NCBI RefSeq assembly: GCF_900277125.1
Contig: NZ_OPYN01000103.1
Coordinates: 64-64,063 of the forward strand
DNA length: 64,000 nucleotides
Source of the DNA: Pseudomonas inefficax
GTDB taxonomy: Bacteria > Pseudomonadota > Gammaproteobacteria > Pseudomonadales > Pseudomonadaceae
Direction: 5' to 3'
Shown: one piece after another, positions 1 through 8,505 of the stretch
How positions within the stretch are numbered: position 1 is the stretch's first letter
How the letters are laid out: every line of letters starts with the position of its first letter
Notes under the pieces: model-generated
Database searches by the model: none
Told to the model about the DNA's origin: nothing
Seen by the model: only the letters and a program-made list of their open reading frames with translations
Program-made: the position numbers and the translations under genes

Positions 1-1067
1 CCGGCCAGCCCGGCATATTTCAGTGGCGGCCCTAGATGACGCAGCTTGCCCACGCCCAGGTCCTGCAGGATCTGCGCGCCTGTACCCACTTCCGAGTACA
101 CCTTCGATTGCCCACGCTGGTAAGGCCGCACCGGCTGGGTCAGCTGCGGCACGCGTTCCAGCAGCGCCTGCGAGGACTCATGGTTGGCCAGGATCACCAC
201 CACGCCGGCGCCTTCCTCGGCCACCTTCTGCAGCGCCGCCCAAAGCGTCCAGTTGGCGGGGCCGGCGTATTCGGCGCCAACCAGGTCGCGCAGCGGGTCG
301 ATCACATGCACCCGCACCAGGGTCGGCTGCTCGCGGCGGATATTGCCCATGACCATGGCCATGTGTACGCCACCTTCGATGCGGTCTTCGTAGGTGACCA
401 GGCGGAAGGTGCCGTGCACGGTGGGCAGTTCGCGTTCGCCGATGCGCTTGATGGTCTGCTCGGTGCTCAGGCGGTAGTGGATGAGGTCGGCGATGGTGCC
501 GATCTTGATGCCATGTCGGGCAGCGAACACCTCCAGGTCCGGGCGGCGGGCCATGGTGCCGTCGTCGTTGAGCACTTCGACGATCACCGACGCCGGAGTG
601 AACCCGGCCAGGCGCGCCAGGTCGCAGCCGGCTTCAGTGTGGCCGGCGCGGGTCAATACACCACCTTCGCGGGCACGCAGGGGGAAGATGTGGCCGGGTT
701 GCACCAGGTCTTCGGGGCGGGCGTCGGGGGCCATGGCCGCCGCCACTGTACGCGCCCGGTCGGCAGCGGAAATACCGGTGGTAACGCCCGTGGCTGCCTC
801 GATCGAAACGGTGAAGGCGGTGCTGAACACGCTGCCGTTGGCCGGCACCATCTGCTCAAGGCCCAGGCGTTGGCAGTGTTCGTCGGTCAGGGTCAGGCAG
901 ATCAGCCCGCGCGCTTCACGGGCCATGAAGTTGATGGCTTGGGCGTCGCAACGCTCGGCGGCGATCAGCAGGTCGCCCTCGTTTTCCCGGTCTTCGTCAT
1001 CCACCAGCAGGACCATCTTGCCTTGCCGGTAGTCCTCGAGAAGTTCTTCGATGGTGTTGAAAGCCAT
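1..1067 (-). CDS. ribB: 3,4-dihydroxy-2-butanone-4-phosphate synthase with degenerate GTP cyclohydrolase II-like domain (partial)
   Basis: The frame opens at ATG 1065-1067 on the minus strand and is still open at the left edge, so about 355 residues are visible. The first ~200 residues are a full DHBP synthase domain: an acidic [10 protein letters not shown] motif near residue 20 and the later RAGHTEAG motif. This domain makes the 4-carbon precursor of riboflavin from ribulose 5-phosphate. The second domain resembles GTP cyclohydrolase II, but the stretch starting VRVH (complement of about 240-300) lacks the three cysteines that bind zinc in active RibA. That half is therefore probably not a cyclohydrolase, as in other Pseudomonas RibB-like paralogues. 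No FMN riboswitch fits in the 78-base gap to the divergent gene. Confidence 0.9.
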   Translation of the reverse strand, partial: MAFNTIEELLEDYRQGKMVLLVDDEDRENEGDLLIAAERCDAQAINFMAREARGLICLTLTDEHCQRLGLEQMVPANGSVFSTAFTVSIEAATGVTTGISAADRARTVAAAMAPDARPEDLVQPGHIFPLRAREGGVLTRAGHTEAGCDLARLAGFTPASVIVEVLNDDGTMARRPDLEVFAARHGIKIGTIADLIHYRLSTEQTIKRIGERELPTVHGTFRLVTYEDRIEGGVHMAMVMGNIRREQPTLVRVHVIDPLRDLVGAEYAGPANWTLWAALQKVAEEGAGVVVILANHESSQALLERVPQLTQPVRPYQRGQSKVYSEVGTGAQILQDLGVGKLRHLGPPLKYAGLA

Positions 1068-1145
1068 GTTGCACGCTCACTGTGGCGGGGTGGTTATTAT
1101 GGTATACCATCATACACAAATATCGCCGTAACAGGAGAGCAGCGC

Positions 1146-1439
1146 ATGAAGGCTTATTGGATCGCCCATGTGGACGTGACCGACCCCGAGCAATACCAGC
1201 AGTACACCCAGCGCGCCCCGGCTGCCTTCAAGGCATTCGGCGGCCGTTTCCTGGCCCGTGGCGGGCGTAGCGAGGCAATGGAAGGGCGGCCTACCCCTCA
1301 GCGTAGCGTGGTGATCGAGTTCGATTCGTACGAACAGGCGCTGGCGTGTTACCGGTCCGCGTTGTACCAGGAGGCTTGCAGCCATCGTCAGGGGGTGGCG
1401 AAGGCTGAGGTGATCATCGTCGAAGGGTTCGAGCCCTGA
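1146..1439 (+). CDS. DUF1330 family protein
   Basis: A 97-residue protein starting MKAYWIAHVDV. The ATG at 1146 follows a good ribosome site (aggag, 1133-1137). The fold is a short ferredoxin-like alpha/beta barrel of the DUF1330 type, with the typical ...YxQYxxxAPAAFxxFGGRFLARGG... pattern and a VVIEFDSYEQALACYxS segment. Family members are small dimeric proteins of unsettled function. It is transcribed divergently from ribB, and a REP pair follows its stop codon. It has no membrane segment or signal peptide, so it is probably cytoplasmic. Confidence 0.85.
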   Translation: MKAYWIAHVDVTDPEQYQQYTQRAPAAFKAFGGRFLARGGRSEAMEGRPTPQRSVVIEFDSYEQALACYRSALYQEACSHRQGVAKAEVIIVEGFEP

Positions 1440-1448
1440 GTTGGATTT

Positions 1449-1548
1449 GCCGGCCTCTTCGCGGGTAAACCCGCTCCCACAGGGACGCCACAGATTTCGA
1501 AGACTGTGGTGTCCCTGTGGGAGCGGGTTTACCCGCGAAAGGGTCGGA
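1449..1548. repeat. REP pair (gcgggtaaacccgctcccacagg type), inverted
   Basis: Two copies of the P. putida-type REP palindrome face each other around a short spacer that is itself partly palindromic (cacag...ctgtgg). It sits between the convergent 3' ends of the DUF1330 and pirin genes and can form a large cruciform or hairpin that would end transcripts from both sides. Confidence 0.9.
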
Positions 1549-1554
1549 CCTGCC

Positions 1555-2277
1555 TTATGGCATGCCAGGTAATTCATGCGGCCGTAGGTCAAACACCAGC
1601 ACCTCGGCATCCACCCCATTGCCCAACTCCAGCACTTGTTCCTGCCTCACCCGCACCCCATCCCCTTCATTCAGCCGTTGCCCATTGAGCTCGATGCTGC
1701 CCCGGGCCACATGTACATAAGCATGGCGGTTTTCCGGCAAGGTCAGGGTGGCACGCTCGTCACCGTCGAACAGACCGGCATGCACCCGCGCGTTCTGCCG
1801 CACCTGCAATGACCCCTCGGCGCCATCCGGCGAAATGATAAGGCGCAGCTTGCCGCGCTTTTCCTCGGCACTGAAATGCTGTTGCTGGTAACGCGGCGTG
1901 GCGCCTTGCACGTTCGGTACGATCCAGATCTGCAGGAAGTGCACCGGCTGCACCTGGCTGTGGTTGAACTCGCTGTGGGCCACGCCGTGGCCAGCGCTCA
2001 TCAGCTGCACATCGCCCGGGCGGATCACCGAACCGGTGCCCAGCGTGTCCTTGTGCTCCAGCGCGCCTTCCAGCACGTAGGAGAAAATTTCCATGTCTCG
2101 GTGTGGGTGTTGACCAAAGCCCTTTCCGGGGATGACGCGATCGTCGTTGATCACCAGCAGGTCGGAAAAACCTTGCTCGTCCGGGTTGCGGTAATGGCCG
2201 AAGGAGAAGGTGTGGAACGATTTCAGCCAGCCATGGAAGGCCAGGCCGCGGTCTTTGGCGTTGCGTACGGTGAGCAT
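1555..2277 (-). CDS. Pirin family protein (YhaK/quercetinase-like bicupin)
   Basis: 240 residues starting MLTVRNAKDRG. An upstream in-frame ATG at 2310 would add 11 residues unlike the family, so 2277 is preferred. The N-terminal cupin has the pirin metal-site pattern HPHRDMEIFSYVLEGALEHKD and, further on, SAGHGVAHSE, supplying the three His and one Glu that hold iron in pirins. Relatives oxidise quercetin or act as redox sensors; the substrate here is unknown. It is divergent from a LysR-type gene starting at 2394, a layout that suggests that regulator controls it. Confidence 0.9.
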   Translation of the reverse strand: MLTVRNAKDRGLAFHGWLKSFHTFSFGHYRNPDEQGFSDLLVINDDRVIPGKGFGQHPHRDMEIFSYVLEGALEHKDTLGTGSVIRPGDVQLMSAGHGVAHSEFNHSQVQPVHFLQIWIVPNVQGATPRYQQQHFSAEEKRGKLRLIISPDGAEGSLQVRQNARVHAGLFDGDERATLTLPENRHAYVHVARGSIELNGQRLNEGDGVRVRQEQVLELGNGVDAEVLVFDLRPHELPGMP

Positions 2278-2393
2278 AACGGTTCTCCTGGGTCTGGCCT
2301 TCAGGGCCATCGTTGCGACTTGTGTAGATTAATGAGGTGCGCTGGTGGGAAAAAGCCGCTATAAGGCGTTTGACTGTCACCAAGAGCGAGACA

Positions 2394-3278
2394 ATGAACC
2401 CCTACGAAGACATGCGGATCTTTGCGCAGGTGATGGAGGCCGGCAGTTTCACTGCCGCTGCCGACCGCCTGGGGATGTCCAAGCAATCGGTCAGCCGGCG
2501 CCTGATGCAGCTTGAGGAGCGCCTGGGCGTGCGCCTGCTCAATCGCTCCACCCGGCGCCTGGACGCCACGCCGCTGGGCCAGCACTACTACCAGTCGGCG
2601 CTGCGCCTGCTCGGCGAAGTGCAGCAGGTGGAGCACGACATCAGCGGCCAGGCTCAGGCCTTGCGTGGCACCTTGCGCCTGAGTGCGCCGCTGTCGTTCG
2701 CCATGGCGCACCTGGGCTGCCTGTTGACTGAGTTTCTGCAATTGCACCCGCAGGTGGATGTGGAAGTGGACTTGAGCGACCGCGCCGTGGACTTGATCGG
2801 CGAGGGCTATGACCTGGCGCTACGGATTGGCGCGCTGGAGGACTCCAGCCTGATTGCGCGGCGTATCGCCAGTGTCGAGCGCGTGTATTGCGCGAGCCCG
2901 GCGTACCTGGAAGCGCGGGGCATGCCGGCCAGGCCGGAGCAGTTGGCTGGGCATGACTGCCTGCCGTATGGGCATTCGCGGCAGGTGCAGTGGCAGTTCA
3001 CCCAGGGAGGCAAGGTTCAGGCGATCCAGGTGGTTGGGCGGATGCGGGCGAACAATGGCGAGCTGCTAAGGGATGCCGCAATTGCCGGGATGGGGGTGAC
3101 CTATCTGCCAACTTTCATCGTGGGGCAGGCGCTGGCGGATGGGCGGCTGGTGACAGTGCTGGATGAGTGGCGGCCGCCGGCGCTGCAGCTGTCGGCGGTG
3201 TACCCGCAGCACCGGCAGGTGGCGCGGCCGGTACAGGGGTTTGTGAACTTCCTGCGTGAACGGTTGGTGCAGCTCTGA
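2394..3278 (+). CDS. LysR-type transcriptional regulator
   Basis: 294 residues starting MNPYEDMRIFAQVMEAGSF. The N-terminal winged helix-turn-helix (about residues 1-60) has the classic AAADRLGMSKQSVSRRLMQLEERLGVRLL pattern, followed by a periplasmic-binding-like effector domain. The ATG at 2394 is chosen because it opens the HTH domain; an earlier in-frame ATG at 2337 would add 19 unrelated residues. Its gene is back to back with the pirin gene, 116 bases apart, so that pirin gene is its likeliest target. The effector is unknown. Confidence 0.92.
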   Translation: MNPYEDMRIFAQVMEAGSFTAAADRLGMSKQSVSRRLMQLEERLGVRLLNRSTRRLDATPLGQHYYQSALRLLGEVQQVEHDISGQAQALRGTLRLSAPLSFAMAHLGCLLTEFLQLHPQVDVEVDLSDRAVDLIGEGYDLALRIGALEDSSLIARRIASVERVYCASPAYLEARGMPARPEQLAGHDCLPYGHSRQVQWQFTQGGKVQAIQVVGRMRANNGELLRDAAIAGMGVTYLPTFIVGQALADGRLVTVLDEWRPPALQLSAVYPQHRQVARPVQGFVNFLRERLVQL

Positions 3279-3293
3279 CCTTCGGTACCGAGT

Positions 3294-3392
3294 GGGCTTC
3301 TTCGCGGGTGAACCCGCTCCCACAGGGATTCCACAATACCCAAGCCCTGTGGTGACCTGTGGGAGCGGGTTCACCCGCGAAGGGGCCGGTAC
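3294..3392. repeat. REP pair, inverted
   Basis: Inverted copies of the ttcgcgggtgaacccgctcc core flank a spacer that contains a second small inverted repeat (ccacaatacccaagccctgtgg). It lies between the LysR gene stop and the start of the next gene. Confidence 0.88.
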
Positions 3393-3408
3393 AGGCTATG
3401 CTTGCACC

Positions 3409-3810
3409 ATGAGCACACCACTCCCTTTGCGCCAACCGTGCCCTCCTGGCGCCTGCGACTGTGGCCGCGAACACCTGGCCGACCACCCGCAGGCAGCCCA
3501 ACGCATCCTCCTGCTGACCCGTCAGGAAGAAAAGCGCCTGCTCGAACGCCTGGAAAACCTCAAGGACCTGGAAGACCTGCAACGCCTGCAGCAGCGGATG
3601 TACGAAAACCTCGGCATCCGCATGCACATTGCCCCCAGTTTCAACGAAGTACGCACCATGCGCGGCATCGTCATCGAACTGGCTGACCAGCCCGGGCTGT
3701 GCCGCAAGACCCGGCAGTCGATCCCGGCGGCGGTCCGCCGTGGGCTGGAGCGCAACCCGCAGGTAGCCTTCCGCTTGCTCGATACCCACGACCTGCTGCG
3801 TGACACCTGA
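3409..3810 (+). CDS. Conserved hypothetical protein with N-terminal Cys cluster
   Basis: 133 residues. The ATG at 3409 is the first one after the REP pair; upstream in-frame codons fall inside the repeat. The N-terminus carries a PCPPGACDCGRE cluster (three Cys in eight residues), then a Leu/Glu/Arg-rich helix (about residues 30-65, EEKRLLERLENLKDLEDLQRLQQRM) and a compact C-terminal part with one more Cys. No function was recognised. The Cys cluster could bind a metal. The reading frame uses the same codon style as its neighbours, so it is probably real. Confidence 0.75.
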   Translation: MSTPLPLRQPCPPGACDCGREHLADHPQAAQRILLLTRQEEKRLLERLENLKDLEDLQRLQQRMYENLGIRMHIAPSFNEVRTMRGIVIELADQPGLCRKTRQSIPAAVRRGLERNPQVAFRLLDTHDLLRDT

Positions 3811-3854
3811 TCTTTCATCCCAGCACCGGTCCTTTGTGGGAGCGTGTCAGCCCC

Positions 3855-3880
3855 ACTAATTTTTCCGCAGCACGCTACGT
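3855..3880 (+). promoter_or_regulatory. Iron-starvation sigma factor (PvdS/PfrI) promoter box
   Basis: TAATT at 3857-3861 is followed by 16 bases and CGT at 3878-3880. The known PvdS/PfrI box is TAAAT-N16-CGT, so this has one mismatch and exact spacing. It lies 61 bases before the mbtH-like gene, which belongs to the pyoverdine regulon in relatives. Confidence 0.65.
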
Positions 3881-3940
3881 CTACTTGAAAGCCCCCTGCG
3901 CCAGGCGCGCAGCGGCATCCATCACTCAAGGAGACAGGCA

Positions 3941-4162
3941 ATGACTTCCGTTTTCGACCGCGACGATATCCAGTTTCAGGTAGTGGCCAACCACGAAGAG
4001 CAATACTCGATCTGGCCCGATTACAAAGCCATCCCCAACGGCTGGCGTGCCGTAGGCAAGAGCGGCCTGAAGAAGGACTGCCTGGCCTACATCGATGAAG
4101 TCTGGACCGACATGCGCCCGCTGAGCCTGCGCCAGAAAATGGCCGAAGCCGCCGCCCAGTGA
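3941..4162 (+). CDS. MbtH-like protein (pyoverdine NRPS partner)
   Basis: 73 residues, the usual length for the family. The conserved [20 protein letters not shown] core and the WTDMRPLS segment are both present. MbtH-like proteins bind and activate adenylation domains of nonribosomal peptide synthetases in the cytoplasm. The gene overlaps the following thioesterase gene by four bases (GTGA), so the two are translationally coupled. The order matches the P. aeruginosa PA2412-PA2411 pair beside fpv. A ribosome site (aaggag) precedes the ATG at 3941. The synthetases themselves are not in the window. Confidence 0.95.
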   Translation: MTSVFDRDDIQFQVVANHEEQYSIWPDYKAIPNGWRAVGKSGLKKDCLAYIDEVWTDMRPLSLRQKMAEAAAQ

Positions 4163-4878
4163 CTGCGTTGAACCTGCTGTGCCTGCCGTATTCGGGGGCC
4201 AGCGCCATGGTCTACAGCCGCTGGCGGCGCAAGCTGCCGACATGGCTGCAGGTGCGCCCGGTGGAGCTGCCCGGGCGTGGTGCGCGCATTGCCGAGCCAC
4301 TGCACACCGACATGCACGCCCTGGCCCGGCAACTGGCTGCAGAACAGCGCCTGGCGGCCAGCACCCCCTACGCGCTGCTCGGCCATAGCCTAGGCGCCTT
4401 GCTGGCGTTTGAACTTGCCCATGAGCTGCAAGCGCTGGGTTGCCCGGCGCCACTGGCCCTGTTCGCCTGCGGCACCGCAGCACCGACCCGCCGCGAGGAC
4501 TACGACGGCAAGAACTGGCGCGAGCCAAAGAGCGACGCCGAGTTGATCGGCGAGTTGCGCGAGCTTCAGGGCACCCCCGAGGAAGTGCTGACCAACGCCG
4601 AACTGATGAGCCTGACCTTGCCCACCCTGCGTGCCGACTTCCTGCTGTGCGGTACTTACGCCTACCGCCAGCGGCCGGCGTTGCAGTGCCCGCTGCACGT
4701 GTTGGGCGGCATGCAGGACCGTGCCAGTGACGAGCAGTTGCAGGCCTGGCGCAAGGAAACCCACGGGGCGTTCTCGCTGCAGATGTTCCCCGGCGGCCAC
4801 TTCTTCATCCACGAGCAGGAGGAACGGGTGCTCGCTGCGCTGACCGCGTCGCTGCAACCGCTTCGGCTGTCCGCCTGA
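4159..4878 (+). CDS. Type II thioesterase of pyoverdine synthesis
   Basis: 239 residues from a GTG start overlapping the mbtH stop. It has an alpha/beta-hydrolase fold with the nucleophile motif GHSLG (Ser77), a likely acid at Asp187 (GMQDR) and the catalytic His214 in PGGHFF. External type II thioesterases clear misprimed or stalled acyl groups from the carrier domains of peptide synthetases. The pairing with MbtH and the nearby fpv operon and pvdA support a pyoverdine role; this is the PA2411 counterpart. Confidence 0.92.
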   Translation: MTALNLLCLPYSGASAMVYSRWRRKLPTWLQVRPVELPGRGARIAEPLHTDMHALARQLAAEQRLAASTPYALLGHSLGALLAFELAHELQALGCPAPLALFACGTAAPTRREDYDGKNWREPKSDAELIGELRELQGTPEEVLTNAELMSLTLPTLRADFLLCGTYAYRQRPALQCPLHVLGGMQDRASDEQLQAWRKETHGAFSLQMFPGGHFFIHEQEERVLAALTASLQPLRLSA

Positions 4879-4935
4879 TTGACGTCACCGCTTGCCTGGG
4901 GGAGGCTAGGCCTTTTCCCAGGCAAGAGGCAGACA

Positions 4936-5487
4936 ATGCTGATCGATCCCCACAAGGCCACGCTGCTGGTCGTCGACATTCAGGAAAAACTCATCGGCGC
5001 CATGAGCGACCCTGAAGGCACCCGCGCGCGGGCCCGCTGGTTGCTGGCGGCGACGAACGAGCTGGAACTACCGACGGTGATTTCCGAGCAGTACCCCAAA
5101 GGCCTGGGCCATACCCTGGCCGAGCTGCTGGCCGCGGCGCCGGCCGCCGAGGTGGTGGAGAAAAGCCATTTTTCCTGCGTGGCCGCCGAGTGCCTGCCAG
5201 CGAGTTTGATGGCGCGTGAGCAAGTGATTGTCTGTGGCATGGAAACCCATGTCTGTGTGCTGCAGACCGTGCTCGGCCTGCTGGCGCTGGGCAAGCAGGT
5301 GTTCGTGGTCGAGGATGCCTGCGACAGCCGTACTCCGGCGAGCAAGGCCGCAGGGCTGGCGCGCATGCGGGCCGCGGGGGCGCAGGTGGTGACCCGCGAA
5401 ATGGTCTTGTTCGAGCTCATGGGCAGTGCCAGCCACCCGCTGTTCCGGCACATCAGCAAGACCTACCTGGTCGGTGAACAGCCCTGA
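4936..5487 (+). CDS. Isochorismatase-family cysteine hydrolase
   Basis: 183 residues starting MLIDPHKATLLVVDIQ. The family triad is visible as Asp14 (VVDIQ), Lys76 (EKSHFSC) and Cys107 (THVCVLQT). Members hydrolyse amides or enol ethers such as isochorismate, nicotinamide or ureidoacrylate. This one is closest in style to the short YcaC-like hydrolases of unknown substrate. It starts 57 bases after the thioesterase and may share its transcript. The ATG at 4936 is preferred over upstream non-ATG codons because it starts right before the first beta strand. Confidence 0.88.
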   Translation: MLIDPHKATLLVVDIQEKLIGAMSDPEGTRARARWLLAATNELELPTVISEQYPKGLGHTLAELLAAAPAAEVVEKSHFSCVAAECLPASLMAREQVIVCGMETHVCVLQTVLGLLALGKQVFVVEDACDSRTPASKAAGLARMRAAGAQVVTREMVLFELMGSASHPLFRHISKTYLVGEQP

Positions 5488-6566
5488 ACGGCCGGTTACT
5501 GGCTGCCGGGTTGATGGCCCTGGCGCTGCTGCAAGGCTGCGCCGGGCGCCGTGAGGAAGTGCCCGAGGCGGACCCGGCCAAGGTCCGCGCCCAACTGCTG
5601 CGGCTGTTGCCCGCCCAGGCCAAGGACCGCGAGGGTTGGGCCCGGGACATTCAGGTGGCGTTCGAGGCCCAGCGTATTGCCCCCGGCAAGAGCAACCTGT
5701 GTGCGGTGCTTGCAGTGACCGAGCAGGAGTCGACCTTCAATGCCGACCCGCAGGTGCCCAACCTGGGGCGTATCGCCCGGGAGGAAATCGACCGCCGCGC
5801 CGCGCGCCTGCATATCCCCAAGCTGCTGGTCGATGGTGCACTGAAGGCCCCGTCGGGTAATGGCAAGAGCTACCAGCAGCGTTTGCAGGCGGTGCGCAGC
5901 GAGAAGCAGTTGAGCGAACTGTACGACGAAGTCATCGCTCGCGTGCCGCTGGGCAGGACCTTGCTGGGCGGGCTGAACCCGGTGCATACCGGCGGGCCGA
6001 TGCAGGTCAGCATCGACTTTGCCGAAAAGCATGCGCGGGACTACCCCTACAGCCACGATGGCAGCATTCGCCAGGAAGTGTTTACCCGGCGTGGCGGCAT
6101 GTATTTCGGGATTGCCCACTTGTTAGGCTACTCGGCCAACTACGATCGCCAGCTGTACCGCTTTGCCGATTTCAACGCAGGCTGGTACGCCAGCCGCAAT
6201 GCGGCATTCCAGGCGGCACTGAGCAAGGTGACGGGGGTGACGCTGGCGCTGGATGGCGACTTGGTGGCGCCGGGCTCGATCATGCCCGGGACCACTGAAA
6301 AGGCGGCACGCAAACTGGGGCCGAAGCTGGGCCTGCGCAACCCGCAGATCCGCAGCCAGCTGGAGGAGGGCGACAGCTTGGCCTTCGAGGACAGCAAGCT
6401 GTACAGCGGGGTGTTCGCCCTGGCCGATGCCGCGGCCGGCAAGCCGGTGCCACGGGCGGTGCTGCCGGGGATCGAGCTGAAAAGCCCGAAGATCACCCGC
6501 AAGCTGACCACGGCGTGGTTTGCCGGGCGGGTAGACGAGCGTTATCAGCGGTGCATGAAGCGTTAA
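5484..6566 (+). CDS. DUF1615 family lipoprotein, likely from a CTG start
   Basis: About 360 residues. The first in-frame ATG/TTG (5511-5516) would leave only MMALALLQGC ahead of the lipobox, too short and without a positive charge. Starting at CTG 5484, four bases inside the hydrolase stop, gives (M)NGRLLAAGLMALALLQGC, a normal lipoprotein signal with Arg and an LLQGC lipobox. The body matches the DUF1615 family (CAVLAVTEQESTF near residue 75 and GGPMQVSIDFA later), whose Glu-containing segment recalls lytic transglycosylases. A role in cell-wall turnover is therefore possible but unproven. Start coordinate uncertain; family fairly sure. Confidence 0.8.
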   Translation: MNGRLLAAGLMALALLQGCAGRREEVPEADPAKVRAQLLRLLPAQAKDREGWARDIQVAFEAQRIAPGKSNLCAVLAVTEQESTFNADPQVPNLGRIAREEIDRRAARLHIPKLLVDGALKAPSGNGKSYQQRLQAVRSEKQLSELYDEVIARVPLGRTLLGGLNPVHTGGPMQVSIDFAEKHARDYPYSHDGSIRQEVFTRRGGMYFGIAHLLGYSANYDRQLYRFADFNAGWYASRNAAFQAALSKVTGVTLALDGDLVAPGSIMPGTTEKAARKLGPKLGLRNPQIRSQLEEGDSLAFEDSKLYSGVFALADAAAGKPVPRAVLPGIELKSPKITRKLTTAWFAGRVDERYQRCMKR

Positions 6567-6608
6567 TGGTGGCCTGGCCGGCAAGCGCGGTCCTGTAGGA
6601 GCGGCCTT

Positions 6609-6724
6609 TGTGGGAGCGGCCTTGTGTCGCGAAAGGGCCGCAAAGCGGCCCCCGGATTTAAGCGCTATCGCAACTATTGTGGGGCTGCTGCGCAGCCCTT
6701 TCGCGACGCAAGGCCGCTCCCACA
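6609..6724. repeat. REP pair, gtgggagcggccttgtgtcgcg type
   Basis: Inverted copies of a second REP type, in which ggagcggcctt...gtcgcgaaagggc faces gccctttcgcgac...aaggccgctcc. It lies between the convergent DUF1615 and fpvF genes and probably ends both transcripts. A partial extra copy (tgtaggagcggcc) overlaps its left side. Confidence 0.88.
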
Positions 6725-6745
6725 TTGACCGTGCCAGCCTCCTGA

Positions 6746-7609
6746 TCAGCTTTCGCCCAGAGCCCTAACCACCTGGTCGATACTGGCCTTCAATCCGGCA
6801 AACGCATCCTCAGGGTCACTCTCCACCACCACCAGCTTCGCCCCTGCTGCCTTTATCACCTCAACAACTGCCGCCTCTGGCTGACGATGGTCCAGCACCA
6901 GCGCCACATCCTGCGCCTTCAGGTTGTCTCCCAGCGCCTTCAGCGCAGCCGCATCCCACTCGGCCGGCAGCGGTTGCTCGACCACATCCAGGTTCAACCC
7001 GCTGGCCAGGTAACCCAGCCGCTCCGACAGGCTCACCACCGTCAGGTTGTCGACCTTCGCCAATCGTGTCTGGCTGCTGGCCGAAAGCTCCAGCAACTGG
7101 CGTTTGAGCCCGGCCAGGTTACCCTGGATCTTCACCTTGTCGCCCGGCGCCAAGCGCTCCAGGTCATTGGCTACCACGTCGGCCATGCGCCCCAAGTTGG
7201 TCGGGTTGAGCCAGGGGTAGGCGCCATAGGCCTCGTCGCCGTTCACCGCAATACCCGGCAGCGCGCCATCCACCGGCCGTGCAGCGTCGATCTCGACGAT
7301 GCGGATATTGCTGCGCCGGGCCATCGGGTACAGCGGGTCGTCACGCCAGATCGAGCGCACGCCGATTACCGCGTCGGCCCGCTGTGCTGCCTTGTGCAGG
7401 CTGGCGCCACCGCGCCCGCTGAAATAGGACGGTTGGCGGCTGGCAGGCAGGTTGGTGGGGGCTGCACGTTCGAGCTGTACCGCGGTGCCCTCGAGCAGGG
7501 CACTGGCCAGGCTGTGGGTGACGGGCAGGGTGGTCAGCACTTGCGTGGCGAAAGACAGCGACGGCAGGCCGGCCAGGGCCAGCGCCAGGGTCAGGCGTTT
7601 CAGGTTCAT
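6746..7609 (-). CDS. fpvF: Periplasmic metal-binding protein FpvF
   Basis: 287 residues with a clear signal peptide (MNLKRLTLALALAGLPSLSFA). It belongs to the cluster A-I (ZnuA-like) metal-binding family but is shorter of metal-binding His than classic members. It is the last gene of the fpv operon and overlaps fpvE by four bases. In P. aeruginosa, FpvC and FpvF are two binding proteins serving one ABC importer that handles iron released from ferripyoverdine. The assignment rests on gene order (PA2403-PA2410) plus family. Confidence 0.9.
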   Translation of the reverse strand: MNLKRLTLALALAGLPSLSFATQVLTTLPVTHSLASALLEGTAVQLERAAPTNLPASRQPSYFSGRGGASLHKAAQRADAVIGVRSIWRDDPLYPMARRSNIRIVEIDAARPVDGALPGIAVNGDEAYGAYPWLNPTNLGRMADVVANDLERLAPGDKVKIQGNLAGLKRQLLELSASSQTRLAKVDNLTVVSLSERLGYLASGLNLDVVEQPLPAEWDAAALKALGDNLKAQDVALVLDHRQPEAAVVEVIKAAGAKLVVVESDPEDAFAGLKASIDQVVRALGES

Positions 7610-8505
7610 GCCGGGTTTCCTTGCAGGCGGGGGACGAGGGCGCGGGCCAGCGCCGCGAGGGCGAAGCAGATGCCGGCGACCAGGATGATCGCGGCGCCAG
7701 AGGGCACCGGCAGGTCGAAAACGATTGGTAGCAGGATGCCGAGCAGCGTGCTCAGCGTGGCGATCAGCACCGACAGGAAGAAAAAGCCCTTCAGCGACTG
7801 GCTGACCAAGCGTGCGGCGGCAGCGGGAATCACCAGCAGCGCCCCGACCAGGATCGCCCCGATCACCTTCACCGAGGCCACCGTGACCAGGGTCACCAGC
7901 ACCACGAACAGGTAGTCCAGGGTTTTCACCGCCACCCCGCGCACGGCCGCCAGTTGTGGGTTGAAACTGGCCAGCATGATGCGGTTGTACAGCGGCACGG
8001 CCAATGCCAGCACCAGCACCGCGACGATGCCCAGCACCAGCAGGTCCTGGCCGCTGACGGTCAGCACCGAGCCGAACAGCACGTTCTCGAGGATGTGCAC
8101 GTTGATCTTGCCCGCCAGCATCAGCAGCAGGCTGGCGCCCAGCGCCAGCGACACCGACAGGAACACGCCGATCAGCGTGTCTGGCGACAGCCCGGTGCGG
8201 TTGCGCAGGAAGTTGAGCAAGATGCCGAACAGCAGGCAGTAGCCGAACAGGCTGCCGTAGGGGCCGGTGTAGGGCTCGCCCAGCAGGATGCCGATGGCCA
8301 CGCCGGTCAGCGCGGCGTGGCCGACCGCCTCGGAGAAGAAGGCAAAACGCTTGACCACCACCAGGGTGCCCAGGCCGCCCAGCACCGGGCCGATCATCAA
8401 ACCGGCCAGCAAAGCGTTGACCACGAAGCCGTAGGCCAGCGCCTCGGGCAGGTAGCCGGCAGTGGCCCAGTCCTGGACCGTTTGCCGAAAGATTTCAAAA
8501 CTCAT
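7606..8505 (-). CDS. fpvE: ABC transporter permease FpvE
   Basis: 299 residues, almost wholly membrane-embedded, with about eight hydrophobic helices. The pattern GLMIGPVLGGLGTLVVVKRFAFFSEAVGHAALTGVAIG is the family signature of the MntB/ZnuB metal permeases. It shares one base with fpvD and overlaps fpvF by four, so it is tightly coupled. It forms the inner-membrane channel with FpvD as the motor. Confidence 0.93.
   Translation of the reverse strand: MSFEIFRQTVQDWATAGYLPEALAYGFVVNALLAGLMIGPVLGGLGTLVVVKRFAFFSEAVGHAALTGVAIGILLGEPYTGPYGSLFGYCLLFGILLNFLRNRTGLSPDTLIGVFLSVSLALGASLLLMLAGKINVHILENVLFGSVLTVSGQDLLVLGIVAVLVLALAVPLYNRIMLASFNPQLAAVRGVAVKTLDYLFVVLVTLVTVASVKVIGAILVGALLVIPAAAARLVSQSLKGFFFLSVLIATLSTLLGILLPIVFDLPVPSGAAIILVAGICFALAALARALVPRLQGNPA

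Noticed and set aside
36..1139. Long open frame on the plus strand across the ribB region
   Set aside because: It is antisense to a clear RibB domain and has no family-like composition. Its right end merges in frame with the real DUF1330 gene at 1146.
1068..1145. FMN riboswitch before ribB
   Set aside because: Only 78 bases separate the divergent genes and no RFN-type conserved segments were seen.
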